DNA of 64,000 nucleotides, from positions 124,001 to 188,000 of the forward strand of contig JAGQDJ010000070.1 in the NCBI GenBank assembly GCA_022885665.1, given 5' to 3'. Positions 1-11,100 of this stretch are shown one piece after another. Position 1 is the stretch's first letter, and every line of letters starts with the position of its first letter. The stretch is from Triops longicaudatus. Its lineage: Eukaryota; Arthropoda; Branchiopoda; Notostraca; Triopsidae. The notes under the pieces were generated by a model. It ran no database searches and was not told the origin of the DNA. It saw only the letters and a list, made by a program, of their open reading frames with translations. The position numbers were made by a program, and so were the translations under genes.

Positions 1-138
1 GGACCTGTCAAAGATGCCAACCGTGAAAAACGAGCAGCTGAAGAAAAAATGGGCCGTCCGGCTTTAAGTGACAGCGAGTTGGACCATATTACTCACCGTA
101 TGGCTGTTGCACTTGAAAAGTTACCCAAGAATCTGTAA
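1..138 (+). CDS. C-terminal exon of an unidentified protein (partial, 5' end outside window)
   Basis: Frame 1 is open from the first base to a TAA stop at 136-138, giving 45 residues that end ...VALEKLPKNL. The peptide is charged and helical-looking (ANREKRAAEEKMGRPALSDS, then ELDHITHRMAVALEKL). An AATAAA signal follows about 60 nt downstream, so this is most likely the terminal coding exon of a gene starting left of the window. I do not recognise the family. The codon use and the polyadenylation signal support a real exon, but the upstream part is missing and function cannot be inferred. Confidence 0.6.
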   Translation, partial: GPVKDANREKRAAEEKMGRPALSDSELDHITHRMAVALEKLPKNL

Positions 139-193
139 ATCCTTGATATCGTCCATTTCAATCACTTGTGTTAGATGATAAATTATAGCTAAA

Positions 194-596
194 TTAAATA
201 AACATGTCATCAAACCATTGTTTCATTATTCTTAAACCTTCGACACTGAAGTATTGCATACGTTCACGTCCGATGATATGGAAGATACGGCACTTTGTAT
301 ACCTTAAAACCATCTGAAAAAGAGACAGAAAACAGAAGCAATCAGTAAACAGTGACTAACGACAACATACATTAGTTTTATCTTCAGCCAAAATATGAGA
401 TTTTTTATTGAAAAATTATATTATAGAAATCGTAAGAAATTAATAGCTAATGCATATTTTTGTACCAGCGAGAAAAAATACTTAGTACATAATCAGTAAA
501 CCATGTGAATTAATGCGTTTCTCACGATCAATCAGTTACGTGGGCAGCATGCATAGCATTTTTCGGTAATGTAGACCTCAAATCCAGGTCGCGCCA
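194..596 (-). other. possible small divergent two-exon transcript, antisense side of the NDUFAF3 promoter
   Basis: On the minus strand, 313..194 is an open stretch of 39 codons ending in TAA. It is preceded by a good pyrimidine tract and cag acceptor (ctgtctctttttcag). It would encode a peptide beginning MVLRYTKCRIF and ending MKQWFDDMFI. A candidate upstream mini-exon with a gtaact donor lies near 550-596. The arrangement would be head-to-head with NDUFAF3, which starts at 679 on the other strand. No family is recognised and the upstream exon is weak, so this may be a chance ORF. Confidence 0.2.
197..202 (+). terminator. polyadenylation signal AATAAA of the 1-138 gene
   Basis: A canonical AATAAA hexamer lies 59 nt after the TAA stop of the partial upstream gene. 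It is consistent with a very short 3' UTR. Confidence 0.5.
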
Positions 597-678
597 TCTA
601 CTAACATAAACAAGAAACAAAATTCAAAACAACGCGTCGAGTTTGTTTTCCTGATCGCGTGGCCTCAAAATTGAAATA

Positions 679-1748
679 ATGGCTTTAAATTATTGTAAAA
701 ATGCAAGCCAACTCGTAGGACAGTTTTGTATATTTAGGTAAGTTATTAAATACTATTTAGTTTTATCGTGTTATTAACTAATTATTGTATTGACTATTAA
801 TCCAAGTACACTTCACCTGCACTTTTTTTTTAAAGGACAATAAAAGTAGCCAAAACGTTATAATCGAAATGCAACAGAATAAGCTAATCAAGTACACTTA
901 TAATAAGCAGAACTGAAACGCAAAGAACTAGACACTCGTGAATGCTTTAAGACTAAATTAAAATTAGACAAATTAACCCAGAAAGAAAATGTAACTAATT
1001 TGCTATTGTTTTTTTTTCTCTCAGAACCACCAAGTTTCCGGTGCGAACATTAACTTCCAGTAAAAGCTTAAGAGTCAACTACTACGAGGAACAGAAAACG
1101 ACGGTCACGGTTTTAAACCAACAAGAAGGGGCCAGCTTAATGATCGACTCTTATAGCCAAGTAAAGTTGTCAATGTTTTATGACCTCGCGTTATTTGAGG
1201 CAAAAAAATTGGTCATGAAAAGTAACTCGGAGCTTTTTGTTACATAGATTGGCTTTCGTTTAAATAACGGGATTTTTGTAATGGGTCCCATGGCGATCTT
1301 CCCCAAATCCGTGTTCAGTTGGAATGTGGCGAACGCGGCAAGCGTGAACCAAGAGTCTTTGTCGCTGTTTTGCACCCTCGCCCCCAAAATAGGTAACACT
1401 TAAAAAAAAAAGAAAATTAAGAAAAACTCAAAATAAACGAAATAAAAACATTAGAGAAATTTTCCAAGATTTATTTCTAATAAGATTGAATTGATAGATA
1501 TTTTAGTGCTCGGGGTGGGAGACAGAGGCGAGAAGGTTAACCCGGACATCATCCATTATATGCGTTCCAGGAAGATCAATTTGGAAATCTTACCCACCGA
1601 GAAAGCGTGTGCCACGTTCAACTTCCTCAACTCGGAGCACCGCTACGTAGCGGCAGCCTTAATCCCGCCCATGACGATACGAGCGCCAGAACATTATGTT
1701 GACCTGGATAAATTGAAAGCCAAAAACCTTTCTATATACGGAGAATGA
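679..1748 (+). CDS. NDUFAF3: NADH dehydrogenase [ubiquinone] 1 alpha subcomplex assembly factor 3 (complex I assembly, DUF498/MTH938 family)
   Basis: Exons are 679..737, 1025..1160, 1248..1392 and 1498..1748. They join in phase to 591 nt, or 196 residues, close to the usual length of about 180-190. The fold-defining stretches are visible: MIDSYSQ then IGFRLNNGIFVMGP, the FSWNV segment, and ILVLGVGDRGEKVNPDI, IHYMRSRKINLEILPT and ACATFNFLNSEHRYVAAALI, all typical of NDUFAF3. The product is a mitochondrial matrix/inner-membrane factor that works with NDUFAF4 in early complex I assembly. The first exon (MALNYCKNASQLVGQF...) and the start of exon 2 are basic and hydroxylated, with few acidic residues, as expected for a mitochondrial presequence. 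All introns are GT-AG, and introns 2 and 3 are only 87 and 105 nt. The start was chosen as the only ATG that splices in phase (phase 2) into exon 2. Confidence 0.93.
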
Positions 1749-2018
1749 CGTTATTACCTCTATTATGTCCAGAAGAAAGATGTCAGTCAAATACAATATT
1801 AACTTAACAAGATTGTCTATCACGTTTTCCGTCTTCTGCGTCATGAAGTTCAGGTGATTTCTAGTTTCGTAATTAGTGTAGTTTGATACTATGGTAGACG
1901 GATACGGGAATTGTATAACCAAAGTTGAGAAAGTTGATTTGCACACTTAATTTTCCAACCTGTGTACATCATTCGGTAAGATTTCCTTGTTTTACACTGA
2001 AAAGCCTTTGAAATTCGG

Positions 2019-2024
2019 AATAAA
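2019..2024 (+). terminator. polyadenylation signal AATAAA of NDUFAF3
   Basis: The first AATAAA after the NDUFAF3 stop lies about 270 nt downstream and is the probable 3' end signal. Confidence 0.45.
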
Positions 2025-2081
2025 GTAGCATATAAATGAAGAAGTTTTAGTTAAAATTCCTAAATATCGCCCCCATTTCAG

Positions 2082-2238
2082 GAATGTCTATCAAGAGTTA
2101 ATCGCATTACCCGACGTGAGTGCCATCCATCAGCTAAAAGCCCATCTTCTGTTGCCACCTGGTACCGCTTTCCTTTATTACTTTCCGTATCCTGTTGCAT
2201 GTAGCGTTTTGAAGAAAAGACTCAAGACTGGGAGATAA
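2082..2238 (+). other. possible orphan coding exon
   Basis: A 52-codon open stretch follows a good acceptor (cgcccccatttcag). Its peptide begins NVYQELIALPDVSAIHQLKA and ends in a TAA at 2236-2238. The frame stays open some way upstream of the acceptor. It lies just 3' of the NDUFAF3 polyadenylation signal. No family is recognised and no partner exon was found, so it could be a chance ORF or an alternative 3' exon. Confidence 0.2.
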
Positions 2239-5200
2239 ATTTTGCTAGCGGATTTGCTTGAGAAGGATTCAAGTGGTGAGTTGTGGAAGGTAGAAATCTT
2301 TTCACCGTGCTTAAATTGCATTGTTGTCTAGTAGTAAAGCGGCATAGAAGTCGCAGCCGAAAACAACTCTTCAAGCAGGAAATCCCATGTTGGCGTAATC
2401 CAATCTTCATCGTTGCCGGTGAGTTCGTCTAAAACATGATTTTGTAAAGGCTTTCGTCGGGAAGTAAGGATTTGAAAAGTTTTAAAGGCTAGAAAAGTTG
2501 CAGGAAATAGGAAAGGTGGAAAGCGGCTTGCTCTTCTATCTTTCTTTTTTTTCGGTTCTTTTCGTTGCGGCAGGCAAACATGCATTGCACCTTGCGAGCG
2601 GAATGTTTCAGGATTTGTTGCGGAGATAGTGGCTAGAAAAAGAAAAATGGAAAGGAAAAATTTGACAAATGCGCCAAGTTTTCCCTGCGAACAAGGAGAT
2701 TGAAGAAATTGTATTTCTCCTTGATATATTTGGGAGATTTTTATGGAAGAGTGAAAGTCCCTAGCGACCAAGTAGACGAACCATAGTCGACTTTTCGTTG
2801 CTTTGTCGGTGGTTGTTTTCTTTTTTGCGTTGCACCCTTGGGATCTCTTCCATCTCCGAATTCCTTTCAGCCCATTCTCTTTTCACCCCCGCTTAAGCTG
2901 CAGCGATAGGATCAGGAAAACTTACATGACAAACGAGGCGGAAGCTGCGGTTGAGAAATCGAGTATTGTCTTTTGGTAGTGTGTATGTTTAAGCCTCCTC
3001 AAGAGAGACTCGCCATTATATGAGCTCGATCCGTCAGAACAATGTCCAAGTTGATTAACAAATTCTCAGCTCTTGTGTGATCATCGTGACTGAGTTAAAA
3101 ATAATTAAAAAATTATCTTCAATTTCTTTTACAATGTCTCAGAATGTCTGATGTTTAAGAGGTTTCAAATTTTAGACATTTTTTGGTTTTAGAAGTTTCA
3201 CGATTTTCTTAATATTTCACTTCAACATGCAGTCAAGGAATTTTCAATAGAAACGACAGCAACTGCGAAATAAAAAAAAAACACTAATTAAGTTACCAAG
3301 TTTTGTATGGCTGTAATAGATTATTTCGAGAATCAAAAAGAGTTCCGGCATTAATCGGACATAAGGAAAGAAATTTGTGAAAAACTTTCTTTAATAACAA
3401 ATATCTCGTGATTATAAAAGTTCTGTATACAATTATTTACTTTTGCACAAAAATCCTTAATAGAAAGACAAGCTTATTACAGGACGACTGTTTCTGATTT
3501 GCTGTCTCTCCGTCATTAAATTCCGTAAGGAATACAAGGCTTTCCAGACTTAATTAGGTTCTGTGCGAAAAAAGGGGCTTGGTTCTGACAAAGAAATGTC
3601 AGTTTGAATTTTCTCCGGCTTTTTTTTACGCTCAGATCTTTCTGTTGCGAAGACGTTTCATTTTTGCTCACACGCAAAAGTTGTTGCCCGAGAGACAACA
3701 TTCGCTGTGTTCAAAGCTTTTAATCTCTGTGATGGAGAAACGTGTGCCATGCAGAATGCAGTCAGTGTAAAAAAACGAAGTGTTGCTTATATACATGTGT
3801 ACCTAATCTAAAAGGCTGAACTGACGTGAGATGAGGCAATCGTACTTTTTCCATTCCCACTAGCGGAAAATCAAGGTTGCTCAGGTGTGAAAAGGAAAGA
3901 AAAATTACCGTTTCACATTTGATGTTCTCTGTCGTCTTCGGAAGTCCTTCCATGTATATCTTAAGCAAATGCTACTGGGTACGTTTGAAGAGCACACGTC
4001 CGAGCGAAGACAGAGAGATATGACTACTTCGTAATGCACAGAATGCTGGAAGAAAACGAAATTTGACGAGCAGACATGGCACTTGCATAAAGATTCCATT
4101 GTGCAAATGGACGTAGCCAGGGAAGGTGCATATGTTATCCAACATCGTTTTGACTTTGACAGCTAATCTTGTCGAGGTTTTGGTTCCTGTTCAGTTTTAC
4201 GCCTTTTCAAGCGTTGGCTTTGTTTGCAAGAAAGATATTTCCAATATCGCTTGTATGCCTGTGTTTTCCCTTTGCCCAGACTTTGTTTGTAAAATGGGGT
4301 TTCTCGAGGGTAAAACTAGTTTTCGGGCAAATTAAATTTACTGTTTACACTTTTATTGTAATCCTGTTTTCTTTCCGATTTCTGCTTTCATGGTAACAAG
4401 CTAAGACATATAGGTTCAAAAAAGGCTGGGAACTGAAATTTGGTTACATACAGAAAAACGGCGTTGCACTGGCATGAATGAAATTAAAGATTCTTGGGGA
4501 GCTTCAGCCTCATTCCGATGCATCCGGTGGCGCTCGTGTTGGGTTACCACGTGGTTTGTTGAACACGGAGTTTGGGTTAGTTTGAGATAAACGTACGGGC
4601 GTTTACGTGATTCACTAGATTCTTCGAGGAAGAGAGAAAAATAAATTTGAATATTCTAGAAGATTCAGGATTCCTTTTATCGCGCACCCATTGTCTCACT
4701 GTTCCCCAGTTTCAGCATGGAGTTTGCCTTTTTTATTTATTGATCACCTTCAAAGTTGTAAAATATTTCTTGAAAGACACCCTGATCTTTTATCGAAGAA
4801 TACTGCCAGTCATGAAAGTTTTTTTACACTAAATTTCTGAGTTTCATATATTCCATTTGGTATTCGAGCAAACTAGTTTTATGCAAGTTAGTTCAGTAAC
4901 TCATTGTCACACTCGTAAATTGTGAAATATATTAATTTTCTTAAAATATCGCTTAGTTTATTTCGCTAAATAATTTGATTAGATTTTTTTTTAGCTGGGA
5001 TAAGCAAAGATCTCAAGCGAAGAAGTGTATTACTCCAGTTTGATATGAATATTTCATATGCGCATTAATTGATTAACGCGTAAATTCATTGTAGTGTGGT
5101 CTCGCGTGTTTTACATGGGAAAAACTGCTGGAGGATTAGTAAAGGACGGACACTGTGGTTAACTGTGTTTAATGATGTCCAGAAAGGCTGAAAGCTATCT

Positions 5201-8106
5201 GGAAGATTACACTGAATAACAAAGCAGATCGGGGCATTGCCCAAATTGTACTTGACCTAATTGGATGGCCAAGGGGGCGGAATAGGGGTGGAGGAGGGTA
5301 GTGTAGAAAGTACTATGGTACAAGTGGCTAGTACGAACCCAGCAAAGACTGTACGTCCCTTCTTTTAATCCCATTTTGCGCAACGAGATGATCCCAAAGC
5401 CGCTCAAGGAAAGCATTTCCGAACAAGAGTATCCTTAAAGTAAAGCAGCAAAATTCGTACCATTGTGAAAGTTTTCCTAAAAGGACGAGTTCTAAGAACG
5501 AGCAGAAAATCTTTCATCTTGAATGGTTGCACTCTTTAAAGCCGGCCGTTACTCACTTTTCGTTTTGAGCAGATGTGTGAGTCGCTTTTTCGTGCTCGTT
5601 TTATGCAAAAGAGGTGCTAGGCACATATGGCAATAAACGAAGTGCTTTTGCCAGTTCATATTCAACCTTACTCCCCTTTTTGGTTGCGCTAGAAACTCTG
5701 CTTTCTTTCATAGTAGCAGAAATGCAAGCTCGCAGAAATACGATATGGGAAATATCGCAGCTTTATGGCACGGGGAGCCGAAAGTTCGCTAGCATGACTT
5801 CCAGTTCATGGTCGGGCCCCAGAGGAAGCTAATGTAATAATAGTGTAAATAGTAATAATATTGCTGCGTGAAAACTGTCGCGCATTCAGGAAACTCCGCA
5901 CGACGGAACGCAGATTGCAACTCGCCCGAGCGTCTTGCAGCATCCGGGGCCACTAGCTCAGCAGTAAGCTGCCGGGTACGTGCCGGTAAAGATCTCTGCA
6001 GCGGGTGCGTACTCCAGTACTTGGTTCAAGCCAATGGCAGTGGATTGAGTTAGTTTAAATTTAAGTTAGTTGGACTGTTAACGCTCCAATGAGTAATTTT
6101 CGGTCGCAAAGGATCTTTTTAAAGGGAATAGGTCATTGCTGCCGCAACAGTACGCGCCCGGGCCAGAAATAGTGGACCAGTGAATTAAAAATAAATGTAG
6201 TGCTGCCGACCGGGTGTCCGGAGACTATCAAGGAAAACGTGGTGTCGGTGTAGTAATAACTAGCCTTTAGAAAACGTACCAGCAGACAAGAGAACCAGCC
6301 TTCAGCTTCAGTAGTCGGGGAAAGATATTGGCTGGCAAGACAGCCTGGCAAAGAAAACGAGTTCAGGAACAACGGAATGGAGAAGATTTGTTACTAAGAG
6401 ATACAATAAGAGCGAGGTAAGACACAGTGACGTTTATTGGCATGTATTGGTAATAGCCCGTGAAGAAACATTTATTATCCACTTCTACTCTCCGAATTGG
6501 TGCGTTAATATTATATTCATTAGTGCTTTAGAAAATAGAAGACAAATGCAACGTCAAGAAAGTTATTTAAACTGTAAGAATAGATGAAGTGATGCAGTAA
6601 TTTAGTCTGTTCTTACACACACAATAAGAAGAGAAGGAACGCTAGGGAATTAGTTTGAGTTTTATGTAAACAAGTTTTATTTCTGGTAGTGTTATCTTTG
6701 AAGCTTAATAAATGCTGATGTGAAGCTAGATTCATGACACGACTGACAGACATGAAGCACGTGAACGACTGGCAATCATACGAAATTGGCACCCAGGAGT
6801 GACTTTATGGGTACGATCTTTCGTAAAAGGGAATAACATTTATTGCTGTCCGTCATTTCCTTTAGTTATTCGTAGAAAGTTTGTTTTATGCCGAGTAGAT
6901 AATTCCTACTTGTTATGTGCACGTTCCTTTATGTTCTTTGCGTCATTGTTGCGCGAGGCTTAATTGACTAGCTCTCCTTGATAGTACATGTACAGAAACG
7001 TCGCCAGTACTCCTGCATACCCCATGTGCTGAAGTAACAATCTGATGATACAGCGGCTAAGGGAATTCCGTGTCCCTTTTCGGCTTTGATGCGCCCAGGA
7101 AGCTGAGCCAAAGGAACCATGTTAAGGAGTTCGTCCCCACCCTAGTTTCCTTCCGTGTGTTATTTGTATCGGATTATGCTTAGTATGCAAGCCAAGGGCG
7201 CTTTTTTTGCATTCGTATCAGTCCGCAAATGAGACGGACTTGAGCTTTGGAAAAGAAAGCCCTGGCTGAATGGATGCGTGCTGTAGGTGTGGGCAGTCGG
7301 AAATATATCTGCATACATAAGGGAAGTTTTGTGGCGCGGAAGAGACCATCTTGAGCTGATCCTTTCTGAGCAAGTGACGAGCTCACTCACGCCAAAACGT
7401 TATGACTTTCCCCGATTGGCGCTGGAGCACTTGGGCGCCAAAATGACAAAGGACCACGTGGCTTACTATAAGTGCCGGGAGTAATACTCAGTGGAGATTA
7501 TGTACATTGAGTTAGTGGATGCTGTGGCTCGAGCTAGCCTGACAAAATGCGACAGTCTTCAGAATTTCTGACTTTTCTTGACGAACAGAGAGACTTAAAA
7601 CTGTCTGGGAACTGATTCGGCCCAAAAGCGAATCTGGTAACGCATTATAAGCAGGGATGTGAAAGGTACTGAGTGCAATCAGGTTTCTTTCGTCGCTGCA
7701 GAGACGGAGAGAGAAGTTGTAAAGCTAAAAGACCATAAGGAAACCAGTGAAGCTTGTGATTAAATATGGATTCCAAACTGGGAGAAAAAGAAGAGCGCAG
7801 CAGTCAAAGTCAGCAGAAACTGGGACGTGTGCAAGCAAGAATGTCAATGGGCAAACAACTGGCGCTTTCGTGTACTGTCCGCTGGAAAATCTGCTGACGG
7901 CAGTTATTACAGTGTTCTATGAGTGACAAAGCCTCGCTAGCTCAGTTTTTAACTAGGGAAGAAAGTTGGGCACATGTCTCGAGCCAAAGTCCGGAATTTC
8001 TGCCCAGTTGAGTGAAAAGTGTGTTTCTATCGAACTTGGCAAAAAAAGTTGACCTGTACTGGCTTATTGTGGGGAATTTTGGCAAATAATCCTGGAGAAA
8101 TTGCGA
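2239..8106. other. intergenic region between NDUFAF3 and Dscam, no gene seen
   Basis: About 5.9 kb with only short ORFs in all frames, none with a recognisable motif or good splice pairing. The longest is a minus-strand 147-codon ORF at 2328-2771 that is rich in low-complexity Lys/Phe runs. The last part presumably holds the Dscam promoter and 5' UTR, but I see no clear TATA box or initiator that fixes the start. Confidence 0.5.
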
Positions 8107-8158
8107 ATGATGTCGGTCATAATTTGGCTGGGCGTTTCAGCGTTCCTCTTCCATACTG
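8107..8158 (+). CDS. Dscam: Dscam exon 1: signal peptide
   Basis: Two adjacent ATGs open a peptide MMSVIIWLGVSAFLFHT, a classic short hydrophobic secretion signal. It ends at a strong gtgagt donor in phase 1, which matches the phase of exon 2 (peptide then continues GEPLLIDSQGP). The following intron is about 8.1 kb, the longest in the gene. Confidence 0.85.
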
Positions 8159-11100
8159 GTGAGTCGTGCTTTGTATTATTGTTTGGAATTCTGCCTGCGT
8201 CACTGTATTCCCTAGAACCCTACCCGGAGCTTCCGCTCAGTACGGGCATTTCGGTGAATACAGGTTGGCTTATCGAGTTTCGGATGCATGAAGTGATGCT
8301 TGAGTGACGGAGAAATGAGCACTGTACTTTCTGCCGTGACTTGTGTCGCAGCGCCCTCTGTTGCTGTCTTCTCGTGTCGGATCTGTAGTCATAAAGGAAA
8401 GCAAACTATGAGAAATATCAAAGGGTTTCGGGCGACTTTGGGTTTCTATCATTGATTAGATTGCAGCGGACTCCAAAACCCATGCAGCTGTTAATTCCAC
8501 ATGGTGGAGAACCCGTAAAACTAGTATGACGGAAGTTCCGAGTACGAGTCGCTTTTACTTTGCTGAACCCTAATACGAAACGCATGAAGGAATTCAGTTT
8601 AACATTTGTTGCTCTTAAGGCAGTAATAAGTTCATAGGAATCTTAAGACGAAGGCGGAAGAATTACATGTCTGCCAAACTGCTCTGTCACTACCAATTTC
8701 CTGAAGTAGCTCGTATATCTGGCTATGTTGGTGTCCTAACCTTTGAATCAGCTAACCTTAGCAATTACCTCGAAACTCTCGAGTTAACATTGGCTCCAAC
8801 ACGACAAGTTAGAAATGAGATAAAAACACCGTCGCAATCTGTATTAACTTGCGTCAGATTTTACAGTTTAATTGACTCAAATTTTCATTAAACTCGATGC
8901 AAAGCTTCGGACAGAAGGGCTTTCTCGCTAAATCAATGCTTCGCGTTCATTAGCGCTAAGACTGGATAGTTTCAAAGCAAAACTTGCACGATTTTCTACC
9001 GAGCTTTTAGTCAAAGTAACCTGCCGTCTACATGCTGAACTTCTAAATTTACTCGCCTTTATCATTGCGAATACAAAAAGGGGTTGCATTGATTAGCACA
9101 CATTACATTGCCGGTACCCTTGCGTGGCAACTCTCTTAGCTCATCGACCACCGTACTTTTTCCGCTCTCCTCGTTGCGTTTCCTACAGTTTTAAAAGTCC
9201 TATCTTCTCACTCCGGACTCAACTTATTGTGTGTAAAAGAAGAGAAAGGTGGAAGAGGGGGAGCTCAGAGATAAAGAAAGGGGCTAAGTAACAAAAGCTG
9301 AAATTTCTGCGTTGCATACATATAGTGCTCTTGTTAGTCGAGGCTCTTCAGCGGGCTACGTTAGCTGGCAGCTTTTAAAGTCGACTGCACCTGATGTGAA
9401 AAGAAGCTTTCCTTTGAGGTCAAAAAGAGAGGAGAAATGAAAAAAAGTGGGGCCTGAAATAGTTTGAAGAGTTTGGCTTCCGTAGCTGCTTTGAATGCTG
9501 TTATATGGCGAAGACGAGCTTGAAGCTGCGGGAGCTGCTCTAGCTTTGATGAACGGAAAAGAGCACACTCCAGTAGATGGCTAAGGGATTATTGATCATT
9601 TGACCGCCAGGCGAAAACCGAAACTTGCCTCTGAAAGTATTCTTGTTGTAGCTATAAACTAAAACCCAATAAAAGCGCATAGGCACCTGGATAATACTTT
9701 TTCAGCCTAGTGCCGGTACCAGGAGTGTTGGACGGGAGAAAAACGGGGAAGTTAGGACAAAAATCGGACTCGAGGGAAGCAGCATAGGTTGGTGTATCTT
9801 TTTTTTTCGGCCAATCATGGTGGGCTACACATAAAGAAAAAGAAAAACAGCATCCATTTTTTCTTTCCTTCACATAGTTTTCCTAACTCCCCCATAACAG
9901 GGAGATTGTCTATAGAACTGTTATAGAACTCTAGGAAGAAAACTGCTCCCTTCTTTTAACCTCAAACCAATTCCCGTGCACAAAAAGGCGAAAGTTGCGC
10001 AGGATGTCTAACGCTTAAGCTTGAGAGAGAAGAAATACGGGGAATAGACAGTTATACTTTTGTCTGAAACCCCCACTGCGTTGCATGTGCAAGCGACAGT
10101 ACTGTGTTGGGGAGGGTGAGAATATGTGGAGAGCTCCTGCACTCTCCCTGGCAGAAACAGAACTCGGTCTCATCTATCTTTTAAATAGGATAAAATTATT
10201 TATTTCTCAAACCGCTTCAAGATGCAGCTTGAGTTTTTTCTTTTTTCGAAGAGCGTGGGGTAACGCCCAGCATGTCGCTAGGGGCGCTAAAGTAGCGTCA
10301 TGCTGCTTTGTTGTGCGATGAAACATAGGCAAAATTCCTTGACAGTAAAGTAATGCTGGCTTATTTTGAAGTAGGACAAGAAAGAATAGATCTAGCACGA
10401 AGAAACATAATAGAGTCCTTTTTCGGTGGACAGCAATGTAAGTCTCTATAACACATGGTACAAGGTAAAAAAGTGCAGCAAAGTTATTGGTAAGAGATGG
10501 CGTTAAGTCCGCTTTCACTAGCTTTTACTAATCCTGACGGTTCGCCACGCCAGCGCTAGAATGACGATTCGCTACGCGACAGGTCGCCACGCCGCTAACA
10601 ACCTGAAGCTATACACTGAAAATCTAACTTAAGCGTTCTGTGCAACCACGTCGCTTATTGTGTTTTTTCCTATGGGATCCTTTTCCAGCCATAATCTTAT
10701 TAAATAATTCCCTTAACGTCAGAACGTCACCCTGTTATGAAGGTAAGCACAGCAAGATGTTGCAGCGGGCTCTTTGTCCACTTTAAGGCCACTTAAAACT
10801 ATCAAGGTATTGTCATCCAGACTGACAGTTGTGGCCAATTTCTAAGAGTCGTGCTATAAAAGATTTTCTCTTTTGTTAGGTCGTCAAACTGTGTAACGCA
10901 AGCCTGTATCTCTTATGCTGTCAGTGATAATAGACTAAAGAATTTATACTTTCTAAGCGTCGCTCATTGGTTTGGAGGCGTGGACTCATGCTTAATGCGA
11001 GAACCGAATAAGCGATGGCAGTAATATCGGTATCGATGTTAACTTTTCAAACTGGTTCTCAAAGAGCATATTCTCAAAGTTCACATATACTTCAGGTATT

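Noticed and set aside
2328..2771. A minus-strand 147-codon ORF
   Set aside because: Composition is low-complexity (Phe/Ser/Lys runs), there is no recognisable domain, and splice context and polyadenylation are lacking. It is best explained by chance.
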